Shown here piece after piece: positions 18,426 through 28,253 of a stretch of 64,000 bases of DNA. Under the pieces are notes generated by a model, which had not been told where the DNA came from, did no database searches, and saw only the letters and a program-made list of their open reading frames with translations. The stretch covers positions 3,224,001 to 3,288,000 of the forward strand of contig NZ_CP155073.1 in NCBI RefSeq assembly GCF_039621805.1, given 5' to 3'. The position numbers and the translations under genes are program-made. Every line of letters begins with the position of its first letter. The stretch's first letter is position 1. This DNA is from Paraburkholderia sp. PREW-6R (GTDB lineage: Bacteria; Pseudomonadota; Gammaproteobacteria; Burkholderiales; Burkholderiaceae).

Positions 18426-19079
18426 ATGAGCCAACCCAAGATTTTCCCGCTCGGCGACGCCGCGCTCGTGTGCGAAGCACCGCCGCCCGCCACGCTGGAT
18501 TGCCAGCGGCGCGTGTGGGCCGCCGCCGAGGCCGCCCGCGACTGGCCGCATGTGCTCGAGGTCGTGCCGGGCATGAACAACCTGACGCTCGTGTTCGACC
18601 CGCTCGAAGCCGACATCAGCGCGCTCACGGCACGGCTGCAATCGGCCTGGCATGCGGCCAGCGAAAGCACTGCGGCCGGCCGCGACGTAGACATTCCGGT
18701 CCAGTACGGCGGCGAGTTCGGCCCGGACCTGAAGGCGGTCGCCGATCACACCGGCTTGAGCGTGCGCGAGGTCGTGCAGCGCCATTCGGACGGCGAGTAC
18801 GTGGTGTTCTTCCTCGGCTTCCAGCCTGGGTTCGCGTACATGGGCGGCCTCGACGCGGCGCTGCATACACCGCGCCGCGCGTCGCCGCGGCTGGAAGTGC
18901 CGGCGGGGTCGGTGGGCATCGGCGGGGAGCAGACTGGCGTCTATCCGGCCACTTCGCCCGGCGGCTGGCAACTGATCGGCCGCACCGATACCGCGCTGTT
19001 CGATCCCACGCGCCGCCCGCCCACCCTGTTGCAACCCGGCGACCGCGTGCGCTTCACCATTGCGGGGATCCACGCATGA
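18426..19079 (+). CDS. pxpB: 5-oxoprolinase subunit PxpB
   Basis: PxpB (217 residues, KipI/AHS1 family) works with PxpC and PxpA in ATP-dependent cleavage of 5-oxoproline to glutamate. Family marks are 'PLGDAALVCE', 'MNNLTLVFDP', 'FFLGFQPGFAYMGGLD' and 'GGEQTGVYP..SPGGW'. Its stop overlaps the pxpC ATG, and pxpA follows, which supports the 5-oxoprolinase assignment over a urea-carboxylase-linked allophanate hydrolase. Confidence 0.95.
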   Translation: MSQPKIFPLGDAALVCEAPPPATLDCQRRVWAAAEAARDWPHVLEVVPGMNNLTLVFDPLEADISALTARLQSAWHAASESTAAGRDVDIPVQYGGEFGPDLKAVADHTGLSVREVVQRHSDGEYVVFFLGFQPGFAYMGGLDAALHTPRRASPRLEVPAGSVGIGGEQTGVYPATSPGGWQLIGRTDTALFDPTRRPPTLLQPGDRVRFTIAGIHA

Positions 19080-20128
19080 TCGATGTCATTCGCGCGGGGC
19101 TGTTGACGACCGTTCAGGATCTCGGCCGACACGGATACCGGCATCTCGGCGTCGCGTTCGGCGGAGCGTTGGACCGGCTGTCGCTCGAAGTCGGCAATCG
19201 GCTGGTCGGCAACCGGCCGGATGCGGCCGGCCTCGAAATCACGTTTGGTCCCACGGTGCTGCGCTTTCTGCGCGCGACGCGAGTGGCGATCACCGGCACC
19301 GAGTTCGGCGCGACGCTCGACGGCAAGCCGGTCTATTCATGGTGGAGTCTGCCCGTCCAGGCCGGCCAGGAACTGGTGCTGAACGCGGCCAAACGTGGCA
19401 TGCGCGGTTATGTGTGCGTGGCGGGCGGCATCGACGTGCTGCCGATGCTCGGCTCACGCAGCACCGACCTGGCTGGCCAGTTCGGCGGTCTTGGCGGACG
19501 CGCGTTGCGCGACGGCGACCGCCTGCCGGTCGGCGTGCCGCCGCAACGCGGCCACGTCGGCTTCACGCCGCAAGCACCGGAATTCGGCGTGAAGGCGCCC
19601 GCGTGGTGCAAATTCGTGCTCGTTCATGAGCCGTTGCGGCGCGGCCGTCATCCGGCGGGCGTGCCGTGGGCAGTGCCGATCCGCGTGCTGCGCGGTCCGG
19701 AATATGCAAGCTTCACCGAGGCGGCGCAGGAGTCGTTCTGGTCCGACGAATGGCTCGTCACGCCAAACAGCAATCGCATGGGCTATCGCCTCGCGGGCAC
19801 CGAACTCAAGCGTAGCCACCAAGCCGACCTGCTCTCGCATGCCGTGCTGCCCGGCGCGATCCAGGTTCCGCCGAATGGCCAGCCGATCGTGCTGATGAGC
19901 GATGCGCAGACCACCGGCGGCTATCCGAAGATCGGCGCGGTGATTCAGGCCGATCTGTGGAAGCTCGCGCAGGTACGGCTGAACGCGGCGATCCGCTTCA
20001 TTCCGACAACGCCTTACGAGGCGCGTCACGCTTTAGTGGAAGAGCGCACGTATTTGCGGCAGATCGACGCCGCGATCACGATGCATGAAGAACGCTGCGA
20101 ACGGCAGGCGGCCGTCGCGGCTCTCTGA
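19076..20128 (+). CDS. pxpC: 5-oxoprolinase subunit PxpC
   Basis: PxpC (350 residues, KipA/AHS2 biotin-dependent-carboxylase-like family) pairs with PxpB. It begins 'MIDVIRAGLLTTVQDLGRHGYRHLGV' in blocks typical of the family (DxGR.GY..LGV) and contains 'NRMGYRLAG' and 'PNGQPIVLMSDAQTTGGYPKI'. The ATG at 19076 overlaps the pxpB stop. The open frame runs far upstream inside pxpB but is not coding there. Confidence 0.95.
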   Translation: MIDVIRAGLLTTVQDLGRHGYRHLGVAFGGALDRLSLEVGNRLVGNRPDAAGLEITFGPTVLRFLRATRVAITGTEFGATLDGKPVYSWWSLPVQAGQELVLNAAKRGMRGYVCVAGGIDVLPMLGSRSTDLAGQFGGLGGRALRDGDRLPVGVPPQRGHVGFTPQAPEFGVKAPAWCKFVLVHEPLRRGRHPAGVPWAVPIRVLRGPEYASFTEAAQESFWSDEWLVTPNSNRMGYRLAGTELKRSHQADLLSHAVLPGAIQVPPNGQPIVLMSDAQTTGGYPKIGAVIQADLWKLAQVRLNAAIRFIPTTPYEARHALVEERTYLRQIDAAITMHEERCERQAAVAAL

Positions 20129-20240
20129 TAACGGGCGCGTGCCGGCGAGGCGCCTGTCGTCGAGTTTTTCGAGCAACCGGACAGGCAGGCAACGCTGATT
20201 CACGCAAAGGCCCGGCGTTTTTTGAGACTAGAGGTACACC

Positions 20241-20993
20241 ATGGAAATCGATCTGAACGCCGATCTCGGCGAAGGCTGCGGCTCCGACGAGGCGCTGCTC
20301 GACCTCGTCAGTTCCGCCAACATTGCGTGCGGCTGGCACGCGGGGGGCGCCAACGCGATGCGCGACTGTGTGCGGTGGGCGGTGCAAAAAGGCGTCGCGA
20401 TCGGTGCGCATCCAAGCTTTAACGACCCTGAGAACTTCGGCAGGAAGGAGATGGATCTGCCGGAGAAAGAGATATATGCGGGCGTGCTCTACCAGCTTGG
20501 CGCGTTGTCGGCGATTGCGCAGGCGGAGGGCGGCCGCATTGCGCACGTCAAGCCGCACGGCGCGCTGTACAACCAGGCCGCGCGCGATCCGAGAATTGCC
20601 GACGCGATCGTCTGCGCCGTGCACGACTTCGACCCTTCGGTCGCGGTGTTCGCGCTGGCGAACAGCGGACTCGTGACAGCCGCCCGCAACGCGGGGCTGA
20701 CCGCCATCGAAGAAGTGTTCGCCGACCGTGGCTATCGGTCCGACGGCTCGCTGGTGCCGCGCAAGGAGCCCGGCGCGCTGCTGGAGGACGAAGACGAAGT
20801 GCTGGCGCGCACACTCGCCATGGTGCGCGAGCAACGCGTGCAGGCCGTGGACGGTCAGTGGGTCACGCTGAACGCGCAGACCATCTGCCTGCACGGCGAC
20901 GGCCCGCACGCGCTGGCCTTCGCGCGGCGCATCCGCGATGCGCTGGAAGAGGCGGGTATCGCGGTCCACGCAGCGGGCGCCGCGAGCGTCTGA
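20241..20993 (+). CDS. pxpA: 5-oxoprolinase subunit PxpA (LamB/YcsF family)
   Basis: PxpA (250 residues) is the TIM-barrel-like subunit of the PxpABC 5-oxoprolinase. Signatures are '[17 protein letters not shown]', '[12 protein letters not shown]', '[15 protein letters not shown]', '[11 protein letters not shown]' and '[10 protein letters not shown]'. It follows pxpC after 112 bases in the same direction and is followed by a likely terminator. 5-oxoproline forms spontaneously from glutamine, so this operon is a damage-clearance system. Confidence 0.96.
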   Translation: MEIDLNADLGEGCGSDEALLDLVSSANIACGWHAGGANAMRDCVRWAVQKGVAIGAHPSFNDPENFGRKEMDLPEKEIYAGVLYQLGALSAIAQAEGGRIAHVKPHGALYNQAARDPRIADAIVCAVHDFDPSVAVFALANSGLVTAARNAGLTAIEEVFADRGYRSDGSLVPRKEPGALLEDEDEVLARTLAMVREQRVQAVDGQWVTLNAQTICLHGDGPHALAFARRIRDALEEAGIAVHAAGAASV

Positions 20994-21048
20994 AGCTCGC
21001 GCGACCGACGCGGCTCCAGACTCCGCGATCAACTTCTGCCACGCCCCG

Positions 21049-21076
21049 AACGCCCCGCTCCCCCGCGGGGCGTTTG
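21049..21076 (+). terminator. Likely terminator after pxpA
   Basis: AACGCCCCGC (21049-21058) pairs perfectly with GCGGGGCGTT (21065-21074) around a 6-nt loop, and the 3' arm runs into TTT. The T-run is short, so termination may be partial. It separates pxpBCA from the DUF969/DUF979 pair. Confidence 0.6.
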
Positions 21077-21270
21077 CCAGGTGCGGGACGCTTTTGCAAT
21101 ACCGCTATAGCAGTCAATGCAGTCAGACGTAGATGTAGACGCAGAGCAGGTGTAGTCGAAGCAACACGGCCGACAAGAGCCGTGGCAACAAGACGGCGCA
21201 TGGATCATCAGGCGCCGGCCCACGTGAGCCGCCATAAGCGGCGAGGTTGAAACCCTGTTTGGAGATCCAG

Positions 21271-22032
21271 ATGCAGACAACAGTCAGTCTATGGCCGCTC
21301 ATCGGCGTGGCCGTTATCATCGTCGGCTTTTTATTGCGGTTCAATCCGATGCTGATCGTGGCGGTTGCCGCGATCATCACCGGTCTGGCCGCGCATTTCC
21401 CGCCTGAAAAAATACTCGCTGAAATTGGCACCGGTTTTATCAAGACCCGCAACATTCCGCTGATCATCCTGCTGCCGCTCGCAGTGATCGGCCTGCTCGA
21501 ACGACACGGTCTGCGCGAGCGTGCGCAGACGTGGATCAGCAGCATCAAGGCCGCGACGGCCGGGCGTCTGCTGATCGTCTATCTGCTCGTGCGGGAACTC
21601 ACGGCGGCGGTCGGCCTGACCGGGCTGGGCGGTCATCCGCAAATGGTGCGTCCGCTGATCGCGCCGATGGCCGAAGGCGCGACCGAAACCCGTTACGGCA
21701 AGATCAGCGAAGCGGTGCGCTTCAAACTGCGCGCGTACTCGGCGGCGACCGACAACGTCGGGCTCTTCTTTGGCGAGGACGTGTTCGTCGCGTTCGGCGC
21801 GATCGTGCTGATGACGACCTTCCTGAAGGAAGCCGGCATCGTCGTCGAGCCGATTCACGTGGCCGTGTGGGGCATTCCGACCGCGATCTGCGCGTTCCTC
21901 GTCCACGGCTTCCGCCTTTATCTGCTCGACCGCAGACTCGAACGTGAATTGCGCGGCAATACGCCGATCAGGAGCGCGGCTGGCGCCGCCCCGGCATCGC
22001 CGACGCAACCTGCCGCAGGAGACAAAGCATGA
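21271..22032 (+). CDS. DUF969 integral membrane protein
   Basis: This 253-residue membrane protein has at least five hydrophobic segments starting at the N-terminus ('PLIGVAVIIVGFLLRF', 'MLIVAVAAIITGL'). 'GLTGLGGHPQMVRPLIAPMAEGA' and 'SAATDNVGLFFGEDVF' are DUF969 blocks. The ATG at 21271 has GGAG at 21261. It overlaps the DUF979 gene by four bases. DUF969/DUF979 pairs commonly neighbour 5-oxoproline enzymes and are thought to be a transporter. That function is inference here. Confidence 0.88.
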   Translation: MQTTVSLWPLIGVAVIIVGFLLRFNPMLIVAVAAIITGLAAHFPPEKILAEIGTGFIKTRNIPLIILLPLAVIGLLERHGLRERAQTWISSIKAATAGRLLIVYLLVRELTAAVGLTGLGGHPQMVRPLIAPMAEGATETRYGKISEAVRFKLRAYSAATDNVGLFFGEDVFVAFGAIVLMTTFLKEAGIVVEPIHVAVWGIPTAICAFLVHGFRLYLLDRRLERELRGNTPIRSAAGAAPASPTQPAAGDKA

Positions 22033-22985
22033 CGCTCACCATCACATATCTGTTCTGGCTGCTGGGCATCGTGCTGCTCGTGATCGGCGGCATGATCATC
22101 ACGGACCGGGAGCACCCGCGCCGCCTCACTGCCGGCGGCTTCTGGATTCTCTATGCGCTGATCTTCCTGATCGGCGACAGGCTGCCGCCCGCCGTGGTCG
22201 GCATTGCGGTGATCGTCATGGCGCTGATTGCCGGCTTTGGCGGCGTCACCGCGGGCAAGCCGAGACTGCTGTCGCTCGAAGCACGCAAAGCGAGCGCCGC
22301 GCGTCTTGGCAACAAGCTGTTCGTGCCCGCGCTGACCATTCCGGTCGTCACGGTGCTCGTCACGCTGTCGGCGAGCCATCTGGTGTTCGGCGGTTTGCCG
22401 CTGATCGAGAAGGCAAACGTCACGCTGATCGGCTTCGGCATTGGCTGCGTGATCGCGCTGGCCATTGCCTGCGTGCTGACACGCGACACGGTCGGCCAGT
22501 CGATGAAGGAAGCGCGCCGCCTCGTCGACGCGCTGTCCTGGGCTGCGGTTCTGCCGCAGATGCTCGGCATGCTCGGACTCGTGTTCTCGGACGCGGGCGT
22601 GGGCAAGGCCGTGGCTCACGTCACGACTGCTTACATCAGCCTCGACTATCGCTTCATTGCGGTGGCCACGTACTGCATCGGCATGGCGCTCTTCACGATG
22701 GTGATGGGCAACGGCTTCGCAGCGTTCCCGGTGATGACGGGCGGCGTCGGCGTGCCGATTCTGGTTGGCGTGTTTCACGGCAATCCGGCCGTGATGGTCG
22801 CTATCGGCATGTTCTGCGGCTATTGCGGCACGCTGATGACCCCGATGGCCGCGAACTTCAACATGGTCCCGGCGGCATTGCTGGAGTTGCCGGACAAGAA
22901 CGCGGTAATCAAGGTGCAGGTGCCTACCGCGCTCACCCTGCTCGTCGTCAATATCTTCCTGTTGAATTTCCTGATGTTTCTGTAG
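22029..22985 (+). CDS. DUF979 integral membrane protein
   Basis: This 318-residue polytopic membrane protein has about nine hydrophobic stretches. 'GKPRLLSLEA' and 'GNGFAAFPVMTGGVGVPIL' followed by 'GYCGTLMTPMAANFN' are DUF979 blocks. It is coupled to DUF969 through an ATGA overlap, so the two probably act as one permease, perhaps for 5-oxoproline. In many genomes a pyrrolidone-carboxyl peptidase gene (pcp) follows this pair. Here it is absent and a TPR gene follows. Confidence 0.88.
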   Translation: MTLTITYLFWLLGIVLLVIGGMIITDREHPRRLTAGGFWILYALIFLIGDRLPPAVVGIAVIVMALIAGFGGVTAGKPRLLSLEARKASAARLGNKLFVPALTIPVVTVLVTLSASHLVFGGLPLIEKANVTLIGFGIGCVIALAIACVLTRDTVGQSMKEARRLVDALSWAAVLPQMLGMLGLVFSDAGVGKAVAHVTTAYISLDYRFIAVATYCIGMALFTMVMGNGFAAFPVMTGGVGVPILVGVFHGNPAVMVAIGMFCGYCGTLMTPMAANFNMVPAALLELPDKNAVIKVQVPTALTLLVVNIFLLNFLMFL

Positions 22986-23196
22986 GCGTCTGCGCATTAC
23001 CGGAGATGCGCTGGCGCATTGCGGAAAGTTCACCCGCGATGCGTCAGCGAACAGAATGCACGAGCGGAAAGATGCTCGGTCGATTCAGAAGCTTCCGAAC
23101 GTCTCGCGAGCGACCCAAACCTTAAGCTGGTGGATGTCTCCCATCCATCCACCGGCGCATGCAGTGCTCGCTGCCGGTGCTTTCCAGCGAGCCTTC

Positions 23197-24999
23197 ATGG
23201 ACCATCCATCGCATCGCGACACGGCGCGCGGCGACGCACCACCTGCCGCCTATCTCGCGTCGCTGATCGACGCAGCACTCGAAGCGCATCAGGCAGGCCG
23301 GCTCGACACCGCCGAGCCGATCTATCGCGAAGCACTTGCGCTCGCTCCCAAACACACGAAAGCGTTGCATTACTTCGGCGTGCTGCAGCATCAACGGGGC
23401 AACCACGACCTCGCAGCCGGGCTGCTCAGTCAGGCGCTCAAGATCGACCGGAGCGACGCCGCGTGCTGGAGCAACCGCGGCCTCGTCGCCGCCTCGCTCG
23501 GCCATCTCGACGAAGCCATGATCTGTTATGACCAGGCGCTGCAATTGAAACCGGATTTCGCCGACGCCCGCAACAACTTCGGCGTCGCGCTACAGGCACA
23601 AGGCGCGCTCGACGAGGCGATCGAGCAATACCGCTTCGCGCTCGCCGTGAATCCGGCCGCTGTCGACGTCCATCTGAATCTGGGCACGGCGCTCGCGAAG
23701 CAGCGCAAGTTCGACGAGGCGCTGGCCTGCTACGAGCGCGCGTTGGCGCTCGACCCGGCGTCGGCGGAAGCGCACTTCAACGCGGGCAATGCGCACAATG
23801 CGAAAGGCGAGGTCGCGGCGGCGATCGTGAGCTTCGAGCGAGCGCTTGCACTGCGCGCCGATTACGCGGAAGCGCACGTCAACCTGGGCACCGCGATCGG
23901 CAAGCGCGGCGACTATGCGGGCGCCGAAGCGCACTACCGGCGCGCCGTCGCGCTGAAGCCCAATCCGACCAACCTGGTGTGTCTCGGCGGTTCGCTTGGC
24001 GCGCAGGGTCGGCTCGACGAAGAAGAAGGCTTTTATCGTCATGCGCTGTCGCTCGATCCGAATTACGCGGACGCGCATCAGAACCTGGCGTGGCTGCTGC
24101 TCAAGCGCGGCGACTACACGCGTGGCTGGGCCGAATTCGCGCTGCGCTGGCGCAAAAGCGACTATGAGGCGCTCGCGGTGCCCGGTGTGGCGGAATGGCG
24201 CGGCGAACCGCTCAGCGGCCGCCGTCTGCTGATTGTCGGCGAGCAGGGCTTTGGCGACCACTTCCAGTTTCTGCGCTTTGCGCGCGTGCTCGAACAGCGC
24301 GGTGCGACCGTCGATGTCTGCGTGCGCGAGCCGCTGCTGCCGCTCGTTGCGCGGACACCCGGCGTGCGCCGGGCGTATAGCGGCAAGCCGCAAGGCGAGT
24401 ACGACTTCTGGGTGCCTATGCTGAGCATTCCCTGTTGCATCGGCATGCAGTTATCGACGATTCCGGCCAGCGTCCCGTATCTGTTCGCCGACAAAGCCAG
24501 GGTGAAGACGTGGCGAAAGCGCGTCGGCGTGGCCGGTGGGGGCCGGCGCAAAGTCGGGCTCGTGTGGGCCGGCAGCCCGACGTTCGGCAACGACCTTTAC
24601 CGCTCGATGGCATTGCCCGATCTGGCGGCGCTCGCCAGCGTGCAGCACGTTGACTGGTACGCGTTGCAGAAAGGGCCCGCGCACGCGCAACTCGCCCACG
24701 CACCGTCGGTATTCGGCGCGCACGATTTCACCGCCCATCTGAATAACTTCGAGGACACGGCCGCGCTGATCATGAACCTGGACCTCGTGATCTCCGTCGA
24801 CACGGGCGTCGCGCACCTGGCGGGCGCGTTGGGCAAGCCGGTGTGGCTGCTGCTGCCGGCCAACTCCGACTGGCGCTGGCTCGAAGCGCGCAGCGATACG
24901 CCCTGGTATCCGCGCATGAGGCTGTTCAGGCAGACACTGCTTGGCGACTGGACAACGGTGGTCGCCGAAGTGGCTGACGCGTTACGCGAAGGCGAGTGA
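23197..24999 (+). CDS. TPR-repeat protein with C-terminal glycosyltransferase-9-like domain
   Basis: From the ATG at 23197 the protein has 600 residues. About nine tandem tetratricopeptide repeats fill residues 20-330, with alternating 'A..FGVLQHQRG', 'NNFGVALQAQG' and 'LNLGTALAKQRK' helices. The C-terminal half resembles heptosyltransferase-type GT9 enzymes: 'GRRLLIVGEQGFGDHFQFLRFA', 'VGLVWAGSP' and 'ISVDTGVAHLAGALGKPVWLL'. Such proteins may glycosylate or transfer sugars, but the substrate is unknown. Alternative in-frame starts at 23134 and 23056 cannot be excluded because no start has a strong ribosome site. Confidence 0.85.
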   Translation: MDHPSHRDTARGDAPPAAYLASLIDAALEAHQAGRLDTAEPIYREALALAPKHTKALHYFGVLQHQRGNHDLAAGLLSQALKIDRSDAACWSNRGLVAASLGHLDEAMICYDQALQLKPDFADARNNFGVALQAQGALDEAIEQYRFALAVNPAAVDVHLNLGTALAKQRKFDEALACYERALALDPASAEAHFNAGNAHNAKGEVAAAIVSFERALALRADYAEAHVNLGTAIGKRGDYAGAEAHYRRAVALKPNPTNLVCLGGSLGAQGRLDEEEGFYRHALSLDPNYADAHQNLAWLLLKRGDYTRGWAEFALRWRKSDYEALAVPGVAEWRGEPLSGRRLLIVGEQGFGDHFQFLRFARVLEQRGATVDVCVREPLLPLVARTPGVRRAYSGKPQGEYDFWVPMLSIPCCIGMQLSTIPASVPYLFADKARVKTWRKRVGVAGGGRRKVGLVWAGSPTFGNDLYRSMALPDLAALASVQHVDWYALQKGPAHAQLAHAPSVFGAHDFTAHLNNFEDTAALIMNLDLVISVDTGVAHLAGALGKPVWLLLPANSDWRWLEARSDTPWYPRMRLFRQTLLGDWTTVVAEVADALREGE

Positions 25000-25126
25000 G
25001 AAGCGTGCCTGCGCAGCGCTTCTGCGCATTGCCGGCAGCGAGCGTGACGAAGCGCCGAGCCTGCCTGTCGCTGTCGCGCGAGCATATTAGGCGCAGCCCT
25101 TCGGGCAGCAACGCGCGGGGCGACTT

Positions 25127-26239
25127 TCAGCCCGCTTCCACGACAAACCCATGCTGCCGCAATAGCTGCAGCACGCCCCTTCGCCCGCCCAGATGCAGCG
25201 CGCCGATCGCCACGAACACCGGTTTGTTCGGCCCGGCAATCAGCAGCATGCGCGACACGAAACGCCGGTTGCGGTCATACACGATCTTCCTGTCGATCGA
25301 AGCGGACAGGCTCGGGTCGCGTGCCAGTCGCTCGGATTGCGCGGCCTCCCAGGCTGCGATCGCGTCGGCGTCGCCCACGCGCCACAGGCGATGCAGCGTG
25401 CGCACGTCCTCGACGTTTTCCGCCGGCGTCTGCACGAGGTCCTGCGCCAGCATTTCGCGTTGCTGCGCGAGCGTGAGTCCGGTGAAGGCGCGCATTTGTT
25501 GCGACAAGGTTTCGAGGCCGACAATCTTGCCGCGCGTGCGCAGATAGACGTTCTGTAGCTGCGCCTCGGTGCCGTATTCGGTCTGCAAGCCAGCGCTCAA
25601 CGAGTCGTAGGTTTCGACCAGCAGCGATGCCAGCCACGGGCGCATCTTCTTGATTTCCTCCAGCGCCGCGGGATTGGCGCGCAGACGGAACGCGAGCCTG
25701 CGCCATAACGCGTCCGGCAACAAACCCGGCAGGCAGTCGCGACGGCAAACGCCGTACTTCGATACGTCGTCCTGTGAGACCAGCAGTTCGTCAGGAGAAA
25801 GTTCGAGCGCCAGTGTCGGCGAGGCGGACAGTGCGCCGAGGATCGGCGGCCGGAATGGCTGCCCGACGGGATAGTCGGCCGGATCGCCAACGTGCAGCGT
25901 ACCGAGCACGTAGATCGTCGTCGTGCCGCGCGTTGCGACATAGAACGGCATGTGCGCCGGCTGCAAGCGCACCGGCCCGCTCGCGGTGGTGCCCGGCGCG
26001 GAAGGCGGCGGATTGACGCCCGGCAACGCGGGGCGCCCGGCCTGCGCCGGCGCGTTGGCCGCGGCACCGGCGGCATGCGCCATGCCGACCGGCGCTGCCG
26101 GGGGAAAGATGCAACACACGCTGAACAGCGCGGCACCGGCAAGTGCGCGCGCTCTCCAGCGCCGCGCGACAGCGGCGCGACAGCCGCCGCGATCACGCAA
26201 GCGGCGCGTAACACGACGCGCCGCCAAACCATCAGGCAT
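25127..26239 (-). CDS. TraB/GumN family protein, probably exported
   Basis: This 370-residue protein has a basic N-terminus and hydrophobic segment ('AGAALFSVCCIF...') that could be a signal or anchor. The TraB/GumN core follows: 'TTTIYVLGTLHVGDP' with the conserved GTxHxG, a late 'GPNKPVFVAIGALHLGGRRGVLQLL', and a ..GF.V C-terminus. Related domains are considered metallo-erythromycin-esterase-like hydrolases, and the function here is unknown. It starts eight bases inside the end of dppF, so it is probably the last gene of the dpp transcript. Confidence 0.85.
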   Translation of the reverse strand: MPDGLAARRVTRRLRDRGGCRAAVARRWRARALAGAALFSVCCIFPPAAPVGMAHAAGAAANAPAQAGRPALPGVNPPPSAPGTTASGPVRLQPAHMPFYVATRGTTTIYVLGTLHVGDPADYPVGQPFRPPILGALSASPTLALELSPDELLVSQDDVSKYGVCRRDCLPGLLPDALWRRLAFRLRANPAALEEIKKMRPWLASLLVETYDSLSAGLQTEYGTEAQLQNVYLRTRGKIVGLETLSQQMRAFTGLTLAQQREMLAQDLVQTPAENVEDVRTLHRLWRVGDADAIAAWEAAQSERLARDPSLSASIDRKIVYDRNRRFVSRMLLIAGPNKPVFVAIGALHLGGRRGVLQLLRQHGFVVEAG

Positions 26240-27251
26240 TCACTTCCCCCACCTCCTCTGCACGGTGACACGATACCTGACGGCCATCCACTTCACGTAA
26301 CTTCGGTTCTTCACTGCGACATCGGTCGATCACATACGGGCATCGCTGATGAAACGTGCAGCCCGACGGCGGATTCAGCGGCGACGGCATTTCGCCTTGC
26401 AGCTTGATCTTGATCGTGCGATCCGCTTCGAAGATGGACGGCGTGGCCGACATCAGCGCGCGCGTGTACGGATGCCGCGGATTCGAGAAAATCCGCTTCT
26501 TGTCGCCCAGCTCGGCCACGCCGCCGAAGTACATCACCATCACGTCGTCGGCGATATGCTCCACCACCGAGAGGTTGTGCGAGATGAACACATAGCTGGT
26601 CCTGAACTGCTGCTGAAGATCCATGAACAGATTCAGGATCTGCGCCTGGATCGACACATCGAGCGCCGACACCGGCTCGTCCGCCACCACGATCTGCGGA
26701 TCGAGAATCATCGCGCGAGCAATCGCCACACGCTGACGCTGGCCGCCCGAAAACATATGCGGATAACGCTTCGCATGTTCCGGACGCAGGCCGACGGTGC
26801 GCATCATCTGCGCAATCCGCTCGGCGCGCTCGGTGGCGCTCATGTGCGTGTTGATGGCAAGCGGCTCGCCGAGCGTCTGCTCGACGGTTTTGCGCGGATT
26901 GAGCGACGCAAACGGATTCTGGAACACCATCTGCACGCGCCGCCGCAGCGCCGCAATTTTTGCGTGATCCGCGCTGGCCACGTCTTCACCGTCGATCAGC
27001 AGACGGCCCGCGCTCGGCGACTCGATCATGGTGAGCTGGCGCGCGAGCGTGGATTTTCCACACCCCGATTCGCCGACCACCGCGAGTGTCTTGCCGCGTT
27101 CGAGCGCGAACGAAACGCCGTTGAGCGCCTTCACCGTGCCGGTCGCGAACATGCCGCGTTTGACCTGGTAATAGCGCGCCAGCTTCTCGGCGACCAGCAC
27201 GTGATCGCCCGCATGGTCCGACTGGCGCCGCGGTTCGGGTACTGCGTTCAT
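26232..27251 (-). CDS. dppF: Dipeptide/oligopeptide ABC transporter ATPase (DppF-like)
   Basis: This 339-residue ABC ATPase has Walker A '[14 protein letters not shown]', signature '[15 protein letters not shown]', Walker B '[14 protein letters not shown]', and the C-terminal oligopeptide-transporter domain with '[16 protein letters not shown]' (an Fe-S-type Cys cluster). It pairs with DppD to energise peptide uptake. It overlaps dppD by four bases. Confidence 0.95.
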   Translation of the reverse strand: MNAVPEPRRQSDHAGDHVLVAEKLARYYQVKRGMFATGTVKALNGVSFALERGKTLAVVGESGCGKSTLARQLTMIESPSAGRLLIDGEDVASADHAKIAALRRRVQMVFQNPFASLNPRKTVEQTLGEPLAINTHMSATERAERIAQMMRTVGLRPEHAKRYPHMFSGGQRQRVAIARAMILDPQIVVADEPVSALDVSIQAQILNLFMDLQQQFRTSYVFISHNLSVVEHIADDVMVMYFGGVAELGDKKRIFSNPRHPYTRALMSATPSIFEADRTIKIKLQGEMPSPLNPPSGCTFHQRCPYVIDRCRSEEPKLREVDGRQVSCHRAEEVGEVNA

Positions 27252-28252
27252 CGTGCGCCTCCATGAGTGTGAACGTTGGCGTCGCCGCTCAGGTTCAGGG
27301 GTTTGATACAGCGCACGCGCGCGGCTTCGCTATGGCCCTGGAGCGGCGCGAGCGCCGGCCGTGCTTTCGTGCAGTCGTCGACCACATACTTGCAGCGCGG
27401 CGCGAACAGACACCCTTTCGGACGATCGTCGCGGCCCGGCACCATGCCCGGCAATGCAGCGAGCCGCACGGCGCCGACGTTGTGTTCGGGAATCGCCGCC
27501 AGCAATGCTTCCGTGTACGGATGATGTGGCGCCGCGAAAATATCCGGCACCTTGTTCGTTTCGATCACTTCTCCAGCGTACATGACCGCGACGCGCTGCG
27601 CGACTTCGGACACCACCGCCAGATCGTGCGAAATCAGCACGAGCGCCATGCCGCGTTCTTTCTGCAGCTTCATGAGCAATTCCATGATCTGCGCCTGGAT
27701 CGTCACGTCGAGCGCGGTGGTCGGTTCGTCGGCGATCAGCAGCTTCGGGTTGCAGGCAATCGCCATGGCGATCATCACACGCTGGTTCATACCGCCCGAC
27801 ATCTGATGCGGAAACGAGCCAATACGGTTCTTCGCATCGGGAATGCCAACCTGATCGAGCAGTTCCAGAGCCCGCCGGTCCAATGCGCTACCGCGCAGGC
27901 CTTCGTGCAGTCTGAGCACTTCCTTGATCTGATAACCGACCGTGTAGCTCGGGTTCAGACTCGTCAGCGCGTCCTGAAACACCATGGCGATGTCTTTGCC
28001 GATAATCTTGCGGCGTTCCTTCGCCGAGGCTTTCAGCAGGTTCGTGCCGTTGAAACTGATTTCGTCGGCCGTCACTTTGCCGGGCGCGTCGATCAGGCCC
28101 ATTAACGCCATCATCGTCACGCTTTTGCCGGAGCCGGATTCGCCGACCACGCCGACCACTTCGCCCGGCGCGATGTCGAGATCGATCCGATCGACTGCGG
28201 GCAGGCCGTTGAAATTGACCGCCAGATTGCGGATGGTGAGTAAGCTGGTCAT
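27248..28252 (-). CDS. dppD: Dipeptide/oligopeptide ABC transporter ATPase (DppD-like)
   Basis: This 334-residue ABC ATPase has Walker A '[14 protein letters not shown]', Walker B '[14 protein letters not shown]', signature '[16 protein letters not shown]' and the C-terminal '[17 protein letters not shown]' Cys motif of peptide transporters. It lies between the permease and DppF genes with one base or less separating the coding regions, so it is part of the operon. Confidence 0.95.
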   Translation of the reverse strand: MTSLLTIRNLAVNFNGLPAVDRIDLDIAPGEVVGVVGESGSGKSVTMMALMGLIDAPGKVTADEISFNGTNLLKASAKERRKIIGKDIAMVFQDALTSLNPSYTVGYQIKEVLRLHEGLRGSALDRRALELLDQVGIPDAKNRIGSFPHQMSGGMNQRVMIAMAIACNPKLLIADEPTTALDVTIQAQIMELLMKLQKERGMALVLISHDLAVVSEVAQRVAVMYAGEVIETNKVPDIFAAPHHPYTEALLAAIPEHNVGAVRLAALPGMVPGRDDRPKGCLFAPRCKYVVDDCTKARPALAPLQGHSEAARVRCIKPLNLSGDANVHTHGGAR

Positions 28253-28253
28253 A

